A DNA stretch of 64,000 nucleotides from the NCBI GenBank assembly GCA_024516035.1, contig CM044963.1, positions 21,019,321 through 21,083,320 on the forward strand. Reading direction: 5' to 3'. This DNA comes from Bactericera cockerelli. Its lineage: Eukaryota > Arthropoda > Insecta > Hemiptera > Triozidae. The translations under genes and the position numbers were made by a program. Positions 46,101 through 47,344 of the stretch are shown one piece after another; the stretch's first letter is position 1; the number at the start of each line of letters is the position of its first letter. Below the pieces are notes generated by a model, which was not told where the DNA came from, made no database searches, and worked only from the letters and a program-made list of their open reading frames with translations.

Positions 46101-46300
46101 ACACAGATTTCCAAATCAAGCATTTCATTTTTCTTTTTGTGATATTTATAAATAGTAGTGCTCAACTCAAAGATAATGCGGGTGCTATCTCAGAGGTATT
46201 TTTAATTACTTTAAACATGAACTATAGGATCTTGTATCATGTAATGCAACACAGGACTTACCTCACTCTCCTCGGCTTCACTGTCGATGAAGTCAGCCAT
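355..46300 (-). CDS. Spt6: SPT6 transcription elongation factor / histone chaperone, 27 exons, C-terminus off window
   Basis: SPT6 travels with elongating RNA polymerase II in the nucleus, re-deposits histones H3-H4 and binds the phosphorylated polymerase linker through tandem SH2 domains. The 27 exons join with consistent phases into about 1434 residues that follow the known SPT6 order: acidic N-terminus (exons 1-6), helix-turn-helix and core (7-16), YqgF/RNase H-like (17-19), helix-hairpin-helix (20), DLD-type region (21-22), S1 (23-25) and first SH2 (26-27). Human SPT6 is 1726 residues, so roughly the last 300, including the second SH2 and the tail, lie off the left edge. The start [13 protein letters not shown] matches the family start. 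Exon 11 exists twice through a tandem duplication. Exons 10-27 are GC-rich and bordered by tandem arrays; exons 1-6 are AT-rich and mostly free of them. Confidence 0.96.
574..698 (+). repeat. 25-bp minisatellite, 5 copies, beside exon 27 acceptor
   Basis: Five copies of a 25-bp unit containing gtgcagtcccgttaagtg start at 574, 599, 624, 649 and 674. The array lies 16 bp from the exon 27 acceptor but does not include it. Confidence 0.9.
930..1846 (-). repeat. 28-bp donor-containing array of exon 26, about 29 units
   Basis: From 1027 to 1846 the sequence is an almost unbroken run of 28-bp units. On the minus strand each unit reads GTGAGTGATCG then the exon end CCTTCTAGCAAG, so each contains an exon end and a consensus donor. 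Two degenerate units precede it at about 935-980. The exon part encodes VRPSSK of the SH2 phosphate-binding loop. Reading in from the exon meets a TAG after seven codons, so intron retention would truncate the protein. Confidence 0.93.
1847..2051 (-). CDS. Spt6: SPT6 exon 26: S1-SH2 linker and start of SH2
   Basis: Residues about 1298-1366. It reads [17 protein letters not shown], then [20 protein letters not shown], then [10 protein letters not shown]. The arginine in VRPS is the phosphate-contacting residue expected in an SH2 domain. The donor AAG|GTGAGTG keeps phase 0 and is the unit repeated in the neighbouring array. The acceptor is CCCCAG|G. Confidence 0.95.
2052..3034. other. intron between exons 25 and 26
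   Basis: This AT-rich intron has poly-T at about 2130-2160 and a short TTTATG repeat near 2585-2625. At 2868-2898 there is a perfect small hairpin, actttccttat-cttat-ataaggaaagt, which resembles the hairpin ends of repeats near 17385 and 27445. I found no gene. Confidence 0.5.
3035..3137 (-). CDS. Spt6: SPT6 exon 25: end of S1 domain
   Basis: Residues about 1264-1298, reading [20 protein letters not shown] then [14 protein letters not shown]. It matches the C-terminal part of the SPT6 S1 RNA-binding fold. The acceptor is TTCCAG|GC and the donor GAG|GTGAGA. This is one of the few 3'-half exons with no array at either side. Confidence 0.94.
3281..4217 (-). repeat. 73-79-bp donor-containing array of exon 24, about 11 units
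   Basis: The unit on the minus strand carries the exon end GAGTTACTCGAG, the donor GTGAGTTGAATTG and an intron part ending in a CTCTTTTTGAAGAGCC-like segment. About eleven units are visible. A tRNA-like SINE interrupts the array at 3997-4144. Confidence 0.9.
3997..4144 (+). mobile_element. SINE family C (tRNA-derived), inserted in the exon 24 array
   Basis: A tRNA-like head (accgacctcagtagcttgat, B box ggttcaagtcc) is followed by a short unrelated tail. A perfect 12-bp target-site duplication, aactaactctat, flanks it at 3985-3996 and 4145-4156, so it retroposed into an existing array. Confidence 0.85.
4218..4362 (-). CDS. Spt6: SPT6 exon 24: S1 domain
   Basis: Residues about 1216-1264, reading [36 protein letters not shown] and [12 protein letters not shown]. 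It begins the S1 OB-fold after the zinc-ribbon-like [12 protein letters not shown] of exon 23. The end was set at CTCGAG|GTGAGT because that donor keeps the phase with exon 25; an inner GAG|GTGACT would break it. Confidence 0.94.
4498..4672 (+). repeat. dispersed repeat family X (LINE-like 3' tail)
   Basis: It starts gttggatggaagagattgcc, continues with the motif aaccccgccctttagttagg and runs into a T-rich segment. About 15 copies occur in the window on both strands. A copy at 7928 is cut at its 5' end and ends in AATAAAGTG plus poly-A, as expected of 5'-truncated non-LTR retrotransposition. Confidence 0.7.
4665..5755 (+). mobile_element. repeat element with CA microsatellite and 187-bp tandem repeats
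   Basis: It begins atactagcgggttacacccg, then has a CA-rich microsatellite (about 4695-5135), then two and a half units of about 187 bp starting near 5137, 5325 and 5511, and ends near ctttcttttatagatatag. A related element with a start of the same type, in the other orientation, lies at 54978-55250. The class is unknown to me. Confidence 0.55.
6074..6372. repeat. two tandem copies of a fold-back element
   Basis: Each copy carries a hairpin with arms of about 28 bp (ccgtcacacaacgcattctg ... ccaatcagaatg) at 6078-6145 and 6241-6310. The spacer gttgcgccttcaaaaagg is also repeated. The second copy ends about 50 bp from the donor of exon 23. Confidence 0.8.
6426..6574 (-). CDS. Spt6: SPT6 exon 23: start of S1 region
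   Basis: Residues about 1166-1215, reading [16 protein letters not shown] and [20 protein letters not shown]. The segment [13 protein letters not shown] is almost invariant in animal SPT6. Acceptor CTCCAG|GT, donor GAG|GTGAGA. It completes phase 0. Confidence 0.95.
6683..6862 (+). repeat. dispersed repeat family X copy
   Basis: It carries the family X signature (agattgcctaaggcaataat, cgccctttagttaggacata) and ends with aataaagtgtaaataaataa, a poly-A-signal-like tail. Confidence 0.7.
7200..7345 (+). repeat. SINE tail fragments
   Basis: Rearranged pieces of the SINE A tail occur here, for example ccacataataatacgtcttg and its reverse partner cagcagtaagcccaagacg. No tRNA-like head remains. Confidence 0.5.
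7420..8121 (-). repeat. 67-77-bp donor-containing array of exon 22, about 7 units
   Basis: Each minus-strand unit contains CTCTACATAG or CTCTACATTG followed by the donor GTCAGTCCATTCTCC, the same junction as the real exon 22 donor. The units alternate between long and short forms. A family X retroposon interrupts the array at 7928-8078. Confidence 0.9.
7928..8078 (+). mobile_element. 5'-truncated family X retroposon inside the exon 22 array
   Basis: It starts at caataaccccgccctttag, lacking the first part of the family consensus, and ends with aataaagtgtttct followed by poly-A. Array sequence resumes on the far side. This copy shows the family spreads by poly-A retroposition. Confidence 0.75.
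8122..8269 (-). CDS. Spt6: SPT6 exon 22: DLD-type region
   Basis: Residues about 1117-1166, reading [38 protein letters not shown] and [12 protein letters not shown]. It matches SPT6 (human [20 protein letters not shown]). Acceptor TTCCAG|GGG, donor TAG|GTCAGT, a weaker donor than most here. Arrays stand on both sides of this exon. Confidence 0.95.
8270..9412 (-). repeat. 138-148-bp acceptor-containing array of exon 22, about 8 units
   Basis: Each unit repeats the first ~100 nt of exon 22 with its acceptor (CTACATTCCAG|GGRTTTGGC) and about 40 bp of intron. Each exon fragment breaks off after GTGAATAC, where the frame hits a stop (TGA) at once. The changes GGG to GGA and GTC to GTT are synonymous. 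Confidence 0.92.
9436..10718 (-). repeat. donor-containing array of exon 21, about 20 units of two lengths
   Basis: Four long units keep about 90 nt of exon 21 plus its donor CAG|GTATAGACTTG. Roughly fifteen short units of about 60 bp keep only CTGGAGAGACAG plus the donor. The long-unit differences GCT to GCC and CTG to CTA are synonymous. Reading past the donor gives a stop at once (GTA TAG). Confidence 0.92.
10719..10920 (-). CDS. Spt6: SPT6 exon 21: end of HhH region and DLD-type region
   Basis: Residues about 1049-1116, reading [38 protein letters not shown] and [13 protein letters not shown]. Very close to human SPT6. Acceptor CCCCCCAG|C, donor CAG|GTATAG. Confidence 0.96.
11251..11453 (-). 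mobile_element. SINE family B (tRNA-derived)
   Basis: The minus strand starts tgcactggtagtcaagtgg (A box) with B box ggttcgaatcc and ends with the tail shared with SINE A (gtggttaccttccactaaag). Related copies lie at 14483, 18885 and 24582. Confidence 0.8.
11461..11575 (+). mobile_element. tRNA-derived SINE fragment
   Basis: The head has A box tagctcggtggacaggtgc and B box gggttcgaaccc, followed by tctcacggacacggaattatt, a tail also seen near 32110. Stem pairing is imperfect, so I do not call it a tRNA gene. Confidence 0.6.
11604..11768 (-). mobile_element. SINE family C copy
   Basis: The minus strand begins with the family C head (cacctcagtagcttgatcg), carries ggttcaagtccc and ends with the tail gtgatatcacgaaagtgatt. 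Truncated copies lie at 12119-12235 and 26747-27018. Confidence 0.75.
12282..12354 (-). tRNA. tRNA-Ala (anticodon AGC)
   Basis: A 73-nt cloverleaf: acceptor stem GGGGGTG pairs with CACCTCC plus discriminator A, the D arm is GCTCAGATGGTAGAGC, the anticodon loop reads TTAGCAT and the T arm is CGGGGATCGATGCCCCG. The acceptor stem contains G3:U70, the identity element of alanine tRNA. A run of T on the minus strand directly after the 3' end is a Pol III terminator. Unlike the SINEs nearby it has no tail. Confidence 0.93.
12355..13092. other. AT-rich intron sequence, no gene seen
   Basis: This is part of the intron between SPT6 exons 20 and 21. It has poly-A and poly-T stretches. No exon or clear repeat was recognised. 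Confidence 0.5.
13093..13574 (-). repeat. 29-bp donor-like array of exon 20, about 16 units
   Basis: Most minus-strand units read CTGGTGAGCATTCGAACGCG then TTAATTCTT; the real donor reads CAGGTGAGCAATCGA. So each unit carries a donor-like GGTGAGCA derived from the exon 20 junction but little exon. Units at the far end are more degenerate. Confidence 0.85.
13575..13764 (-). mobile_element. SINE family D (tRNA-derived) inserted at the exon 20 donor
   Basis: The minus strand shows head CCGTGGCTCAGTGGTTAAGA, B box GGTTCGAATCC, body and a poly-A tail. The 12-bp target-site duplication tcgattgctcac occurs at 13563-13574 and 13765-13776. That duplicated sequence is the splice donor (GTGAGCAATCGA on the minus strand), so the insertion copied the donor. 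Other copies lie at 38155, 53255 and 53568. Confidence 0.92.
13777..14013 (-). CDS. Spt6: SPT6 exon 20: helix-hairpin-helix domain
   Basis: Residues about 970-1049, reading [39 protein letters not shown] and [19 protein letters not shown]. The segment [10 protein letters not shown] is the conserved HhH hairpin. Acceptor TTTTCAG|AA, donor CAG|GTGAGC. Confidence 0.96.
14014..14445 (-). repeat. 62-bp acceptor-containing array of exon 20, 7 units
   Basis: Each unit contains TTTTGTTTTTAG|AACCAAT, a copy of the exon 20 acceptor with 7 nt of exon, followed by an AT-rich segment. In-frame use of an outer acceptor without splicing reaches a TAA after six codons. Confidence 0.9.
14483..14720 (+). mobile_element. 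chimeric SINE A/B copy
   Basis: Two partial heads (cccggtagctcagtggtg, then gtagctcagtgctagtctgg) join to a SINE B body and tail ending tcctacttctaaagagtatt. It looks like a recombinant of families A and B. Confidence 0.65.
14826..15231 (-). repeat. three partial copies of the exon 19 donor end plus family X pieces
   Basis: Copies begin at about 14908, 14985 and 15126. Each has the donor AACAG|GTGAGGCTTC and 25 to about 90 nt of exon. Most differences are synonymous (GTC to GTG, ACA to ACT); the longest copy also has one N to Y change. Family X 5' fragments (ctcttccacccaaccc) lie between them. Confidence 0.85.
15232..15452 (-). CDS. Spt6: SPT6 exon 19: end of YqgF domain and following helices
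   Basis: Residues about 897-970, reading [40 protein letters not shown] and [18 protein letters not shown]. Clear SPT6 match. Acceptor TTCTCAG|A, donor ACAG|GTGAGG. Confidence 0.96.
15478..15677 (-). mobile_element. SINE family A (tRNA-derived), near full length
   Basis: The minus strand starts GTCCCGGTAGCTCAGTGG, has B box GGGTTCGAAACCC and CCGGGACA closing a 7-bp acceptor-like stem, then the tail TGACAAGTTATCCTCCC ... TATAAATAAGGCGAT ending in ATT repeats. Confidence 0.88.
15905..16397 (-). repeat. Spt6: in-frame donor array of exon 18: 30+30+66-bp units, 11 extra donors
   Basis: The minus strand repeats TTCTCCAAG|GTAAGACTAG with spacings 30, 30 and 66 bp, giving a 126-bp higher-order unit. 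All spacings are multiples of three. The exon 18 frame stays open for more than 130 codons into the array, encoding repeated [10 protein letters not shown] blocks with longer [14 protein letters not shown] blocks, until a TAG near 15990. Use of an outer donor would add in-frame blocks of 10 or 22 residues next to the YqgF domain. Whether this happens is unknown. Confidence 0.92.
16398..16583 (-). CDS. Spt6: SPT6 exon 18: YqgF / RNase H-like domain
   Basis: Residues about 835-896, reading [38 protein letters not shown] and [12 protein letters not shown]. Matches human KPHVVTVAGENRDAQ ... VELVDNELA. Acceptor CCCACAG|G, donor AAG|GTAAGA. I placed the end at the most exon-proximal donor because exon 19 then follows directly as in other animals. 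Confidence 0.95.
17125..17395 (-). pseudogene. C-terminal fragment of a reverse-transcriptase-type mobile element protein, frameshifted
   Basis: Two minus-strand frames join across one frameshift near 17275: [20 protein letters not shown], then [20 protein letters not shown] and [16 protein letters not shown]. The first part is homologous to [18 protein letters not shown] in the fragment at 39840-40310, so both come from the same family. Such tails are common at the end of LINE-type polyproteins; the family name is from memory. Confidence 0.6.
17380..18065 (+). mobile_element. dispersed repeat family W with hairpin end
   Basis: It starts with a hairpin (cttccgagaaatttctaata and its complement ending cggaagtattgtg), runs through ctgtcggtctgtcgctctg and aactactcaacggattttg, and ends near gaggaagtattgtgtcc. 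Related pieces lie at 27440-27560 and 31190-31400. No coding capacity was seen. Confidence 0.5.
18131..18377 (-). CDS. Spt6: SPT6 exon 17: start of YqgF domain
   Basis: Residues about 752-834, reading [40 protein letters not shown] and [20 protein letters not shown]. Third positions are strongly GC. Acceptor CTCAG|GTGTGC, donor AAG|GTAAAA. Confidence 0.95.
18372..18640 (-). repeat. duplicated acceptor region of exon 17
   Basis: The segment with acacctgag(ga)gcgttggtta, ttggcattggttaatgtgg and aagatatgagagaaaaagat occurs twice, about 120 bp apart, each including the acceptor CCTCAGGTGT or a close variant. Confidence 0.75.
18641..18800 (+). repeat. SINE family C fragments, duplicated
   Basis: The family C head (gaccgacctcagtagcttgat) appears at 18641 and again, truncated, near 18760, together with the flanking ttaatggagcac. 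A local duplication of SINE plus flank explains this. Confidence 0.6.
18885..19056 (-). mobile_element. SINE family B copy
   Basis: In plus orientation it reads ctctttagtggaagggaacc, then the B box complement ggaattcgaacc and ttaactagact-type head sequence. It is truncated before the start of the head. Confidence 0.65.
19323..19805 (-). repeat. 60-bp donor-containing array of exon 16, 8 units
   Basis: Eight near-identical 60-bp units lie head to tail with the exon. Each has 44 nt of exon end, the donor AAAAG|GTGAGT and a 16-nt spacer GTGAGTCTAACAGCAG that itself starts GT and ends AG. The differences (ACC, ACT or ACG; AAA or AAG) are synonymous. The coding frame stops right after the donor (AGG TGA). 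Confidence 0.95.
19806..19951 (-). CDS. Spt6: SPT6 exon 16: core helical region
   Basis: Residues about 704-752, reading [40 protein letters not shown] and EAKDHVLKR. Matches human DEFSHQVQEWN. Acceptor TCCCAG|G, donor AAAAG|GTGAGT. Confidence 0.95.
20208..20430 (-). repeat. short tandem array from repeat family Y
   Basis: About three units of 66 bp carry gagatcatcactcacgcaac, tgtagccaagctggctacg and ccaactttcaactcaagttgg. Family Y occurs singly at 43895, 56636 and 61118. Confidence 0.75.
20440..22218 (-). repeat. donor-containing array of exon 15 with nested unit lengths
   Basis: About 20 units all contain the donor CGG|GTGAGTTAACCC. The four units nearest the exon are about 125 bp and keep some 86 nt of exon. 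Units farther away are 68-70 bp or about 46 bp and keep only about 20 nt (GTCAAGCAACTCTATTATCG type). The intron part includes family Y sequence (agctggctac, agaacaacaacaggg). In the long units four of four exon differences are synonymous. Confidence 0.92.
22219..22384 (-). CDS. Spt6: SPT6 exon 15: core helical region
   Basis: Residues about 648-703, reading [40 protein letters not shown] and [15 protein letters not shown]. Acceptor CATGCAG|CATG, donor CGG|GTGAGT. Phase 0 at the end. Confidence 0.95.
22385..22715 (-). repeat. duplicated intron segment with two tRNA-like SINEs
   Basis: A unit of about 160 bp (atcaaaaatcat, tattttttcctgaa, poly-A, then a SINE A-type head on the minus strand) occurs twice. 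The tRNA-like heads are at 22467-22547 and 22629-22713, with GTAGCTCAGTGG and GTCGCGGGTTT boxes. Confidence 0.7.
22745..22830 (-). mobile_element. tRNA-like SINE fragment
   Basis: It has a B-box complement ggggttcgaacccaggacc and an A-box-like region near ttgccaaggatgagg. A second related head lies near 58590. Confidence 0.5.
23215..23880. mobile_element. candidate fold-back element with repeated GGGTCCC motif
   Basis: The motif gaattgggtccc and close variants occur at least three times in plus orientation on the left side. On the right side both the complement (gggacccagttcatacg) and one more plus copy appear. The middle is AT-rich. This resembles a non-autonomous element with subterminal repeats; no clear TIR end or target duplication was fixed. 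Confidence 0.5.
24230..24395 (-). repeat. dispersed repeat family X copy (minus)
   Basis: In plus orientation it begins atcatgctttattagaagc and ends ggcaatctcttc, the complement of the family X start. It directly abuts the SINE A copy at 24395. Confidence 0.65.
24395..24800 (+). mobile_element. SINE A and SINE B in tandem
   Basis: SINE A (24395-24577) begins gtcccggtagctcagtgg and ends gggcagtatg. SINE B starts at 24582 with tgcactggtagtcaagtgg and ends with cttccactaaagagtgttat. Both heads have intact A and B boxes. They share a related tail, so this may be a dimeric SINE. Confidence 0.8.
25054..25131 (-). repeat. partial copy of exon 14 donor end
   Basis: It repeats the exon 14 donor (CTACAC|GTGAGT) and about 75 nt of exon. 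One change (TCC to TCG) is synonymous; at the broken end CGA reads TGG, which changes the residue. It lies about 350 bp downstream of the real donor. Confidence 0.88.
25400..25579 (-). CDS. Spt6: SPT6 exon 14: core region
   Basis: Residues about 588-648, reading [40 protein letters not shown] and [17 protein letters not shown]. Matches human [20 protein letters not shown]. Acceptor CCACAG|T, donor CAC|GTGAGT. Confidence 0.96.
25621..25785 (+). repeat. dispersed repeat family X copy
   Basis: Family X signature (gaagagattgccacaaacaa, ccccgccctctaggaaggac) ending in cctcctaataaagcatac with an AATAAA motif. Confidence 0.65.
26175..26513 (-). repeat. TGTAT-type pentanucleotide array plus duplicated exon 13 donor
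   Basis: A degenerate run of tgtat/tgtact units from 26175 to about 26480 ends in two copies of the exon 13 donor flank (aagttgagactcacttg), at 26472-26488 and 26500-26516. Long reading frames across it come from the repeat only. Confidence 0.9.
26514..26643 (-). CDS. Spt6: SPT6 exon 13: core region
   Basis: Residues about 545-588, reading [40 protein letters not shown]. Matches human [20 protein letters not shown]. Acceptor TTCACAG|TC, donor CAA|GTGAGT. Confidence 0.96.
26747..27018 (-). mobile_element. two SINE family C copies, one truncated
   Basis: The copy at 26874-27018 has the family C head complement (cgatcaagctactgaggtcgg) and tail complement (cactttcatgatgtcacaac). The copy at 26747-26835 lacks the outer half of the head. 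The two appear to be a local duplication. Confidence 0.7.
27096..27300 (+). repeat. dispersed repeat family X copy
   Basis: It starts gggttgggtggaagatattg, carries aaccccgccctttagttagg and continues through the T-rich body to acatatgtctttttata. Confidence 0.7.
27721..27955 (+). repeat. dispersed repeat family X copy
   Basis: It starts gggtggaagagattgccata and ends with ttatatctaataaaaataat. It has a longer internal T-rich part than the other copies. Confidence 0.7.
28277..28562. mobile_element. TTAA-flanked MITE (piggyBac-like), perfect terminal repeats
   Basis: A 286-bp element with perfect 17-bp termini, TTAACACGTTCGTTACC at the left and its complement at the right, each starting with TTAA. 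TTAA target duplications are typical of piggyBac-type elements. There is no coding capacity. Confidence 0.8.
28654..28777 (-). CDS. Spt6: SPT6 exon 12: acidic linker in core
   Basis: Residues about 504-545, reading [20 protein letters not shown] then [16 protein letters not shown]. It matches the loop before [10 protein letters not shown] in other SPT6 proteins. Acceptor TTCCCAG|GTGG, donor TCA|GTGAGT. Confidence 0.93.
28778..28930 (-). repeat. 33-bp acceptor-containing array of exon 12, about 4.5 units
   Basis: Units read gggaatataataggtaacca then cctggtaatgcat; each carries a copy of the CCAGGTGG junction of the exon 12 acceptor. Confidence 0.88.
28988..29227. mobile_element. TTAA-flanked MITE, 240 bp
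   Basis: Termini TTAACTCATTAACGCC (left) and GGCGTAAATGGGTTAA (right) form a 16-bp inverted repeat with three mismatches, both ending in TTAA. Non-coding. Confidence 0.65.
29399..29597 (+). mobile_element. SINE family A copy
   Basis: Head tgtcctggtagctcagtgg with a small insertion (tatagggtatagg), B box gggttcgaaaccc, and tail through gggcagtataaataaggcg. Confidence 0.8.
29636..29705 (-). mobile_element. tRNA-Ala-like SINE head
   Basis: On the minus strand it reads TTGGCCTAGTGGTAGCATGC (A box), an anticodon-like TTGCACG and GGTTCGAATCCCGGCGGGGT (B box). It begins the long 22-bp array to its right. Confidence 0.7.
29688..30818 (-). repeat. 22-bp array of tRNA A-box units, about 50 copies, ending at exon 11 donor
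   Basis: The minus-strand unit is GGCCTAGCGGTAGC followed by ATGACCTT, which is the 5' end of the adjacent tRNA-like SINE. The array runs up to the exon 11 donor, whose flank GTAAGCATGACCTTG resembles the unit's GTAGCATGACCTTG. Confidence 0.93.
30821..30937 (-). CDS. Spt6: SPT6 exon 11, copy 1: basic/acidic linker
   Basis: Residues about 465-503, reading [20 protein letters not shown] and [13 protein letters not shown]. It matches the lysine-rich linker after LLYYGRDIPKMQ in human SPT6. It has 117 nt (39 codons) and phase 0 on both sides, so including one or both copies keeps the frame. Acceptor TTTTCAG|A, donor GAG|GTAAGC. Confidence 0.93.
30992..31165 (+). repeat. dispersed repeat family X copy (also at 33541-33714)
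   Basis: Family X signature ttgggtggaagagattgcca and aaccccgccctttagttagg; carried along in the 2549-bp duplication. Confidence 0.7.
31190..31640 (+). repeat. repeat family W piece and SINE S fragment (also in copy 2)
   Basis: At 31190-31440 there is family W-like sequence (tccgtccgtctgtctgtgaac, agatatctcgagaacgg). At 31560-31640 there is a SINE S piece (gctggtacgattcccagcg, aatggagggtaaaacccc). Confidence 0.5.
31743..31950 (+). mobile_element. SINE family A copy (also at 34292-34499)
   Basis: Full head gtcccggtagctcagtggta, B box gggttcgaaaccc, and the whole tail ending in ATT repeats. It was duplicated with the 2549-bp unit. Confidence 0.85.
33278..35826 (+). repeat. 2549-bp direct duplication, copy 2
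   Basis: It matches copy 1 at constant offset. The lack of differences, including in the pentanucleotide runs, means either a very recent event or an assembly artefact. Confidence 0.93.
33370..33486 (-). CDS. Spt6: SPT6 exon 11, copy 2
   Basis: Identical to the exon at 30821-30937, with the same acceptor and donor. In transcript order this copy comes first after exon 10. If both are spliced in, the 39-residue linker is doubled in frame. Confidence 0.85.
36839..37054 (-). CDS. Spt6: SPT6 exon 10: HTH/core region
   Basis: Residues about 393-464, reading [38 protein letters not shown] and [12 protein letters not shown]. Matches human MDELKDVYNHFLLYYGRD. Acceptor ATTTCCAG|TGG, donor GAG|GTGAGC. 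Tandem arrays start at both ends. Confidence 0.95.
37055..37354 (-). repeat. 11-bp array (gaaatagaata) and duplicated exon 10 start
   Basis: About 20 copies of gaaatagaata (37065-37290) separate the real exon start from a second copy of its first ~60 nt at 37291-37354. The outer copy has the stronger acceptor (CCTCTCCTCCCCAG|TGG); the inner one has only an A/T-rich tract from the repeat. The outer copy differs by S to R and N to Y changes. Confidence 0.9.
37588..37690 (+). mobile_element. tRNA-derived SINE
   Basis: Head gtggcagagtaggttagtgc, B box gggttcgatcccc and a downstream body ggtgttcgaggtccactcat. Not a functional tRNA by stem pairing. Confidence 0.65.
37866..38060 (-). CDS. Spt6: SPT6 exon 9: HTH domain
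   Basis: Residues about 328-392, reading [40 protein letters not shown] and [11 protein letters not shown]. Human has [20 protein letters not shown]. Acceptor CCTCAG|G, donor AAG|GTGAGA. No array on either side. Confidence 0.96.
38155..38322 (-). mobile_element. SINE family D copy
   Basis: Plus-strand reading: gtgccccggaaccgcttttg, catgccattccggaaacgg, then B-box complement gggattcgaacccgcaacc and caatgctcttgaccactgag. Same family as the element at the exon 20 donor. Confidence 0.8.
38757..38940 (-). repeat. dispersed repeat family X copy (minus)
   Basis: It begins with attctttattaatagg and ends ggcaatctcttccacccaac. Confidence 0.65.
39190..39282 (-). CDS. Spt6: SPT6 exon 8
   Basis: Residues about 297-327, reading [31 protein letters not shown]. 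It matches the segment DELEEEADWIYRNAF in human SPT6. Acceptor TCCCAG|G, donor CAG|GTATTT. Phase 0. Confidence 0.93.
39840..40310 (-). pseudogene. C-terminal fragment of a reverse-transcriptase-type mobile element protein
   Basis: The minus frame reads [56 protein letters not shown] and [19 protein letters not shown], then loses frame near the end. The DDGKRPDG...W...WDATC pattern is common at the ends of LINE-type RT proteins in invertebrates (from memory). No RT catalytic motif is in this piece. Confidence 0.65.
40310..40560 (-). mobile_element. SINE S body, partial
   Basis: It shares ggggtcggcattgttcaacc, ggctggatgccctccctaac and tcgctgggaatcgtaccag with the complete copy at 45651-46047. 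The tRNA-like head is missing. Confidence 0.7.
40574..40727 (-). CDS. Spt6: SPT6 exon 7: end of acidic region and start of HTH
   Basis: Residues about 245-296, reading [40 protein letters not shown] and [11 protein letters not shown]. Human has [20 protein letters not shown]. Acceptor TCTCTAG|A, donor CCG|GTAAGA. Confidence 0.95.
41286..41416 (-). CDS. Spt6: SPT6 exon 6: acidic region
   Basis: Residues about 202-245, reading [20 protein letters not shown] then [18 protein letters not shown]. Human has [20 protein letters not shown]. Acceptor TCCTTAG|G, donor CAG|GTGAGT. Confidence 0.95.
41417..41770 (-). repeat. repeated copies of the exon 6 acceptor
   Basis: The junction ttgtgcttcctaaggagag recurs near 41470, 41540, 41610 and 41740 with 15-30 nt of exon start and A-rich spacers. 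The spacing is irregular. Confidence 0.8.
42036..42221 (-). CDS. Spt6: SPT6 exon 5: acidic region
   Basis: Residues about 140-201, reading [39 protein letters not shown] and [10 protein letters not shown]. Human has DIDDFIVDDDGQP ... YTDAALQ. Acceptor CTGTAG|G, donor CAG|GTGAGT. Confidence 0.95.
42891..43024 (-). CDS. Spt6: SPT6 exon 4: acidic region
   Basis: Residues about 95-139, reading [20 protein letters not shown] and [15 protein letters not shown]. Matches EAIAEEIFQDGE in human SPT6 by position. Acceptor TATCAG|GT, donor GAT|GTGAGT. Confidence 0.93.
43895..43985 (+). repeat. repeat family Y, deleted copy
   Basis: It reads gttgttgttgttgtagccag, cttggctacagctggagga and then jumps to tatagtcctctagcgggaca, the far end of the family. 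The middle is missing. Confidence 0.65.
44017..44184 (-). CDS. Spt6: SPT6 exon 3: acidic region
   Basis: Residues about 39-95, reading [20 protein letters not shown] and [20 protein letters not shown]. The last part matches human [18 protein letters not shown]. Acceptor TTTTCAG|A, donor TGG|GTAAGC. Confidence 0.96.
44236..44400 (-). repeat. dispersed repeat family X copy (minus, diverged)
   Basis: It begins attatatgctttattagaag and ends near gtcaatattttccaaccaac. Confidence 0.55.
44940..45015 (-). CDS. Spt6: SPT6 exon 2
   Basis: Residues about 14-39, reading [20 protein letters not shown] then SDEDE. Acceptor TACAG|G, donor AAG|GTGAGA. Phase 0 in, 1 nt over. Confidence 0.92.
45150..45400 (+). 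mobile_element. tRNA-like SINE with internal duplication
   Basis: The head cacagtggtctagcggcagc and B-box-like cccagggttgaatacc are followed by two diverged copies of about 95 bp (gaataccag.agggt.ag, ggatgcca.gg). Confidence 0.5.
45651..46047 (-). mobile_element. SINE family S, complete, with 19-bp target duplication
   Basis: The minus-strand head CCTCCGTGGCGTAATGGTTG and B box GAGTTCAACTCCC are followed by a body with GGAAGGGCATCCAGCCATA. The 19-bp direct repeat atgtatgcccatttgaatt lies at 45632-45650 and 46048-46066. An A-rich segment precedes the head on the minus strand, which is unusual for a SINE. Confidence 0.75.
46262..46300 (-). CDS. Spt6: SPT6 exon 1 with start codon
   Basis: Encodes [13 protein letters not shown], close to human MSDFVESEAEESE. 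ATG is at 46300-46298. Donor GAG|GTAAGT. A TTTCCAG just upstream (46326-46332) could be the acceptor of a 5' UTR intron. Confidence 0.95.
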
Positions 46301-47344
46301 ATTTGGGTTGCTGTGTATCTAAACCTGGAAAGATTTTACATAACACTCAAGTTTGCATGTGTAGGTACAATAGTTTTGATCTATAAAATGTATATTCCAA
46401 ATAAACAGGGTTACACAAAGAGGGCCAATAGTGGATGTGTCCTCTTGGTATCAAACCTCCTTAGCAGAGGCTGATTGAATGAATTTGAAAGTTGATCAAC
46501 ATCATAACTCACTTTCAACAGAGCCTAGAGTGTATACATTATCTGAGAAAATGTTGAAACACTTAAATAAACCGAGTCATCTATCCATACTACTGAAGTG
46601 AAACAATTAAAACTAGGTACTTAAAAGTATCTCCAATATAAATGGACAATAGAATAGAAAGAAAACCGTTTTCTTTAATGTATTCTATCAAAACTGAGTA
46701 CCTATTGATCTAAGTTGTGAACTTGTGAGGTCCATTCCAAGGTGATACACAAACATTTTCATGTTTTTCTTTGACTTACCATACCGTTTTCTTTAATGTA
46801 TTCTATCAAAACTGAGTACCTATTGATCTAAGTTGTGAACTTGTGAGGTCCATTCCAAGGTGATACACAAACATTTTCATGTTTTTCTTTGACCTACCAT
46901 TCCTAGCTAAGGTCCCACCACTATTTTTTTCTTCTTGTGTATTTTCTCACCAATTACAAGAAACCTTAGTTAGATTTTACAAATTTACATAATTATTTTA
47001 CATAAGCCTCTGAAAACTAATCTTTTTTAACCATAGTAGGACCCAGGAAGTTAGAATACCAGTGTGTTACCAAGACCCAGGTAGAATGGCCCAGAAATTC
47101 TTACAGCAGACTTCAAGAAGTCTTCAGAAGAGGATTCTACTGTTATTTGAAGCAACGCAAATTACCTTACGACTTGCACGAGTTGGATGTCGCAGGTTAA
47201 CAGTTATTTTAGTTGTACTGGAAAATCTTGAGTGGACAGTGAACTTTCCTGTTGATTACTTCAGAGGACTAGACAGTTTGAATTTTCAGGAGTGAGGAAG
47301 GAAATGATGGAAAGTCTTAGAACTTTTCTACCTACGTATCTAAG
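46301..47344. other. upstream region of SPT6
   Basis: The promoter or 5' UTR of SPT6 should lie here, but I can point to no core element. It contains a 118-bp direct duplication (46665-46782 and 46783-46900) with the motif accgttttctttaatgtattc. No gene was recognised. Confidence 0.45.
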
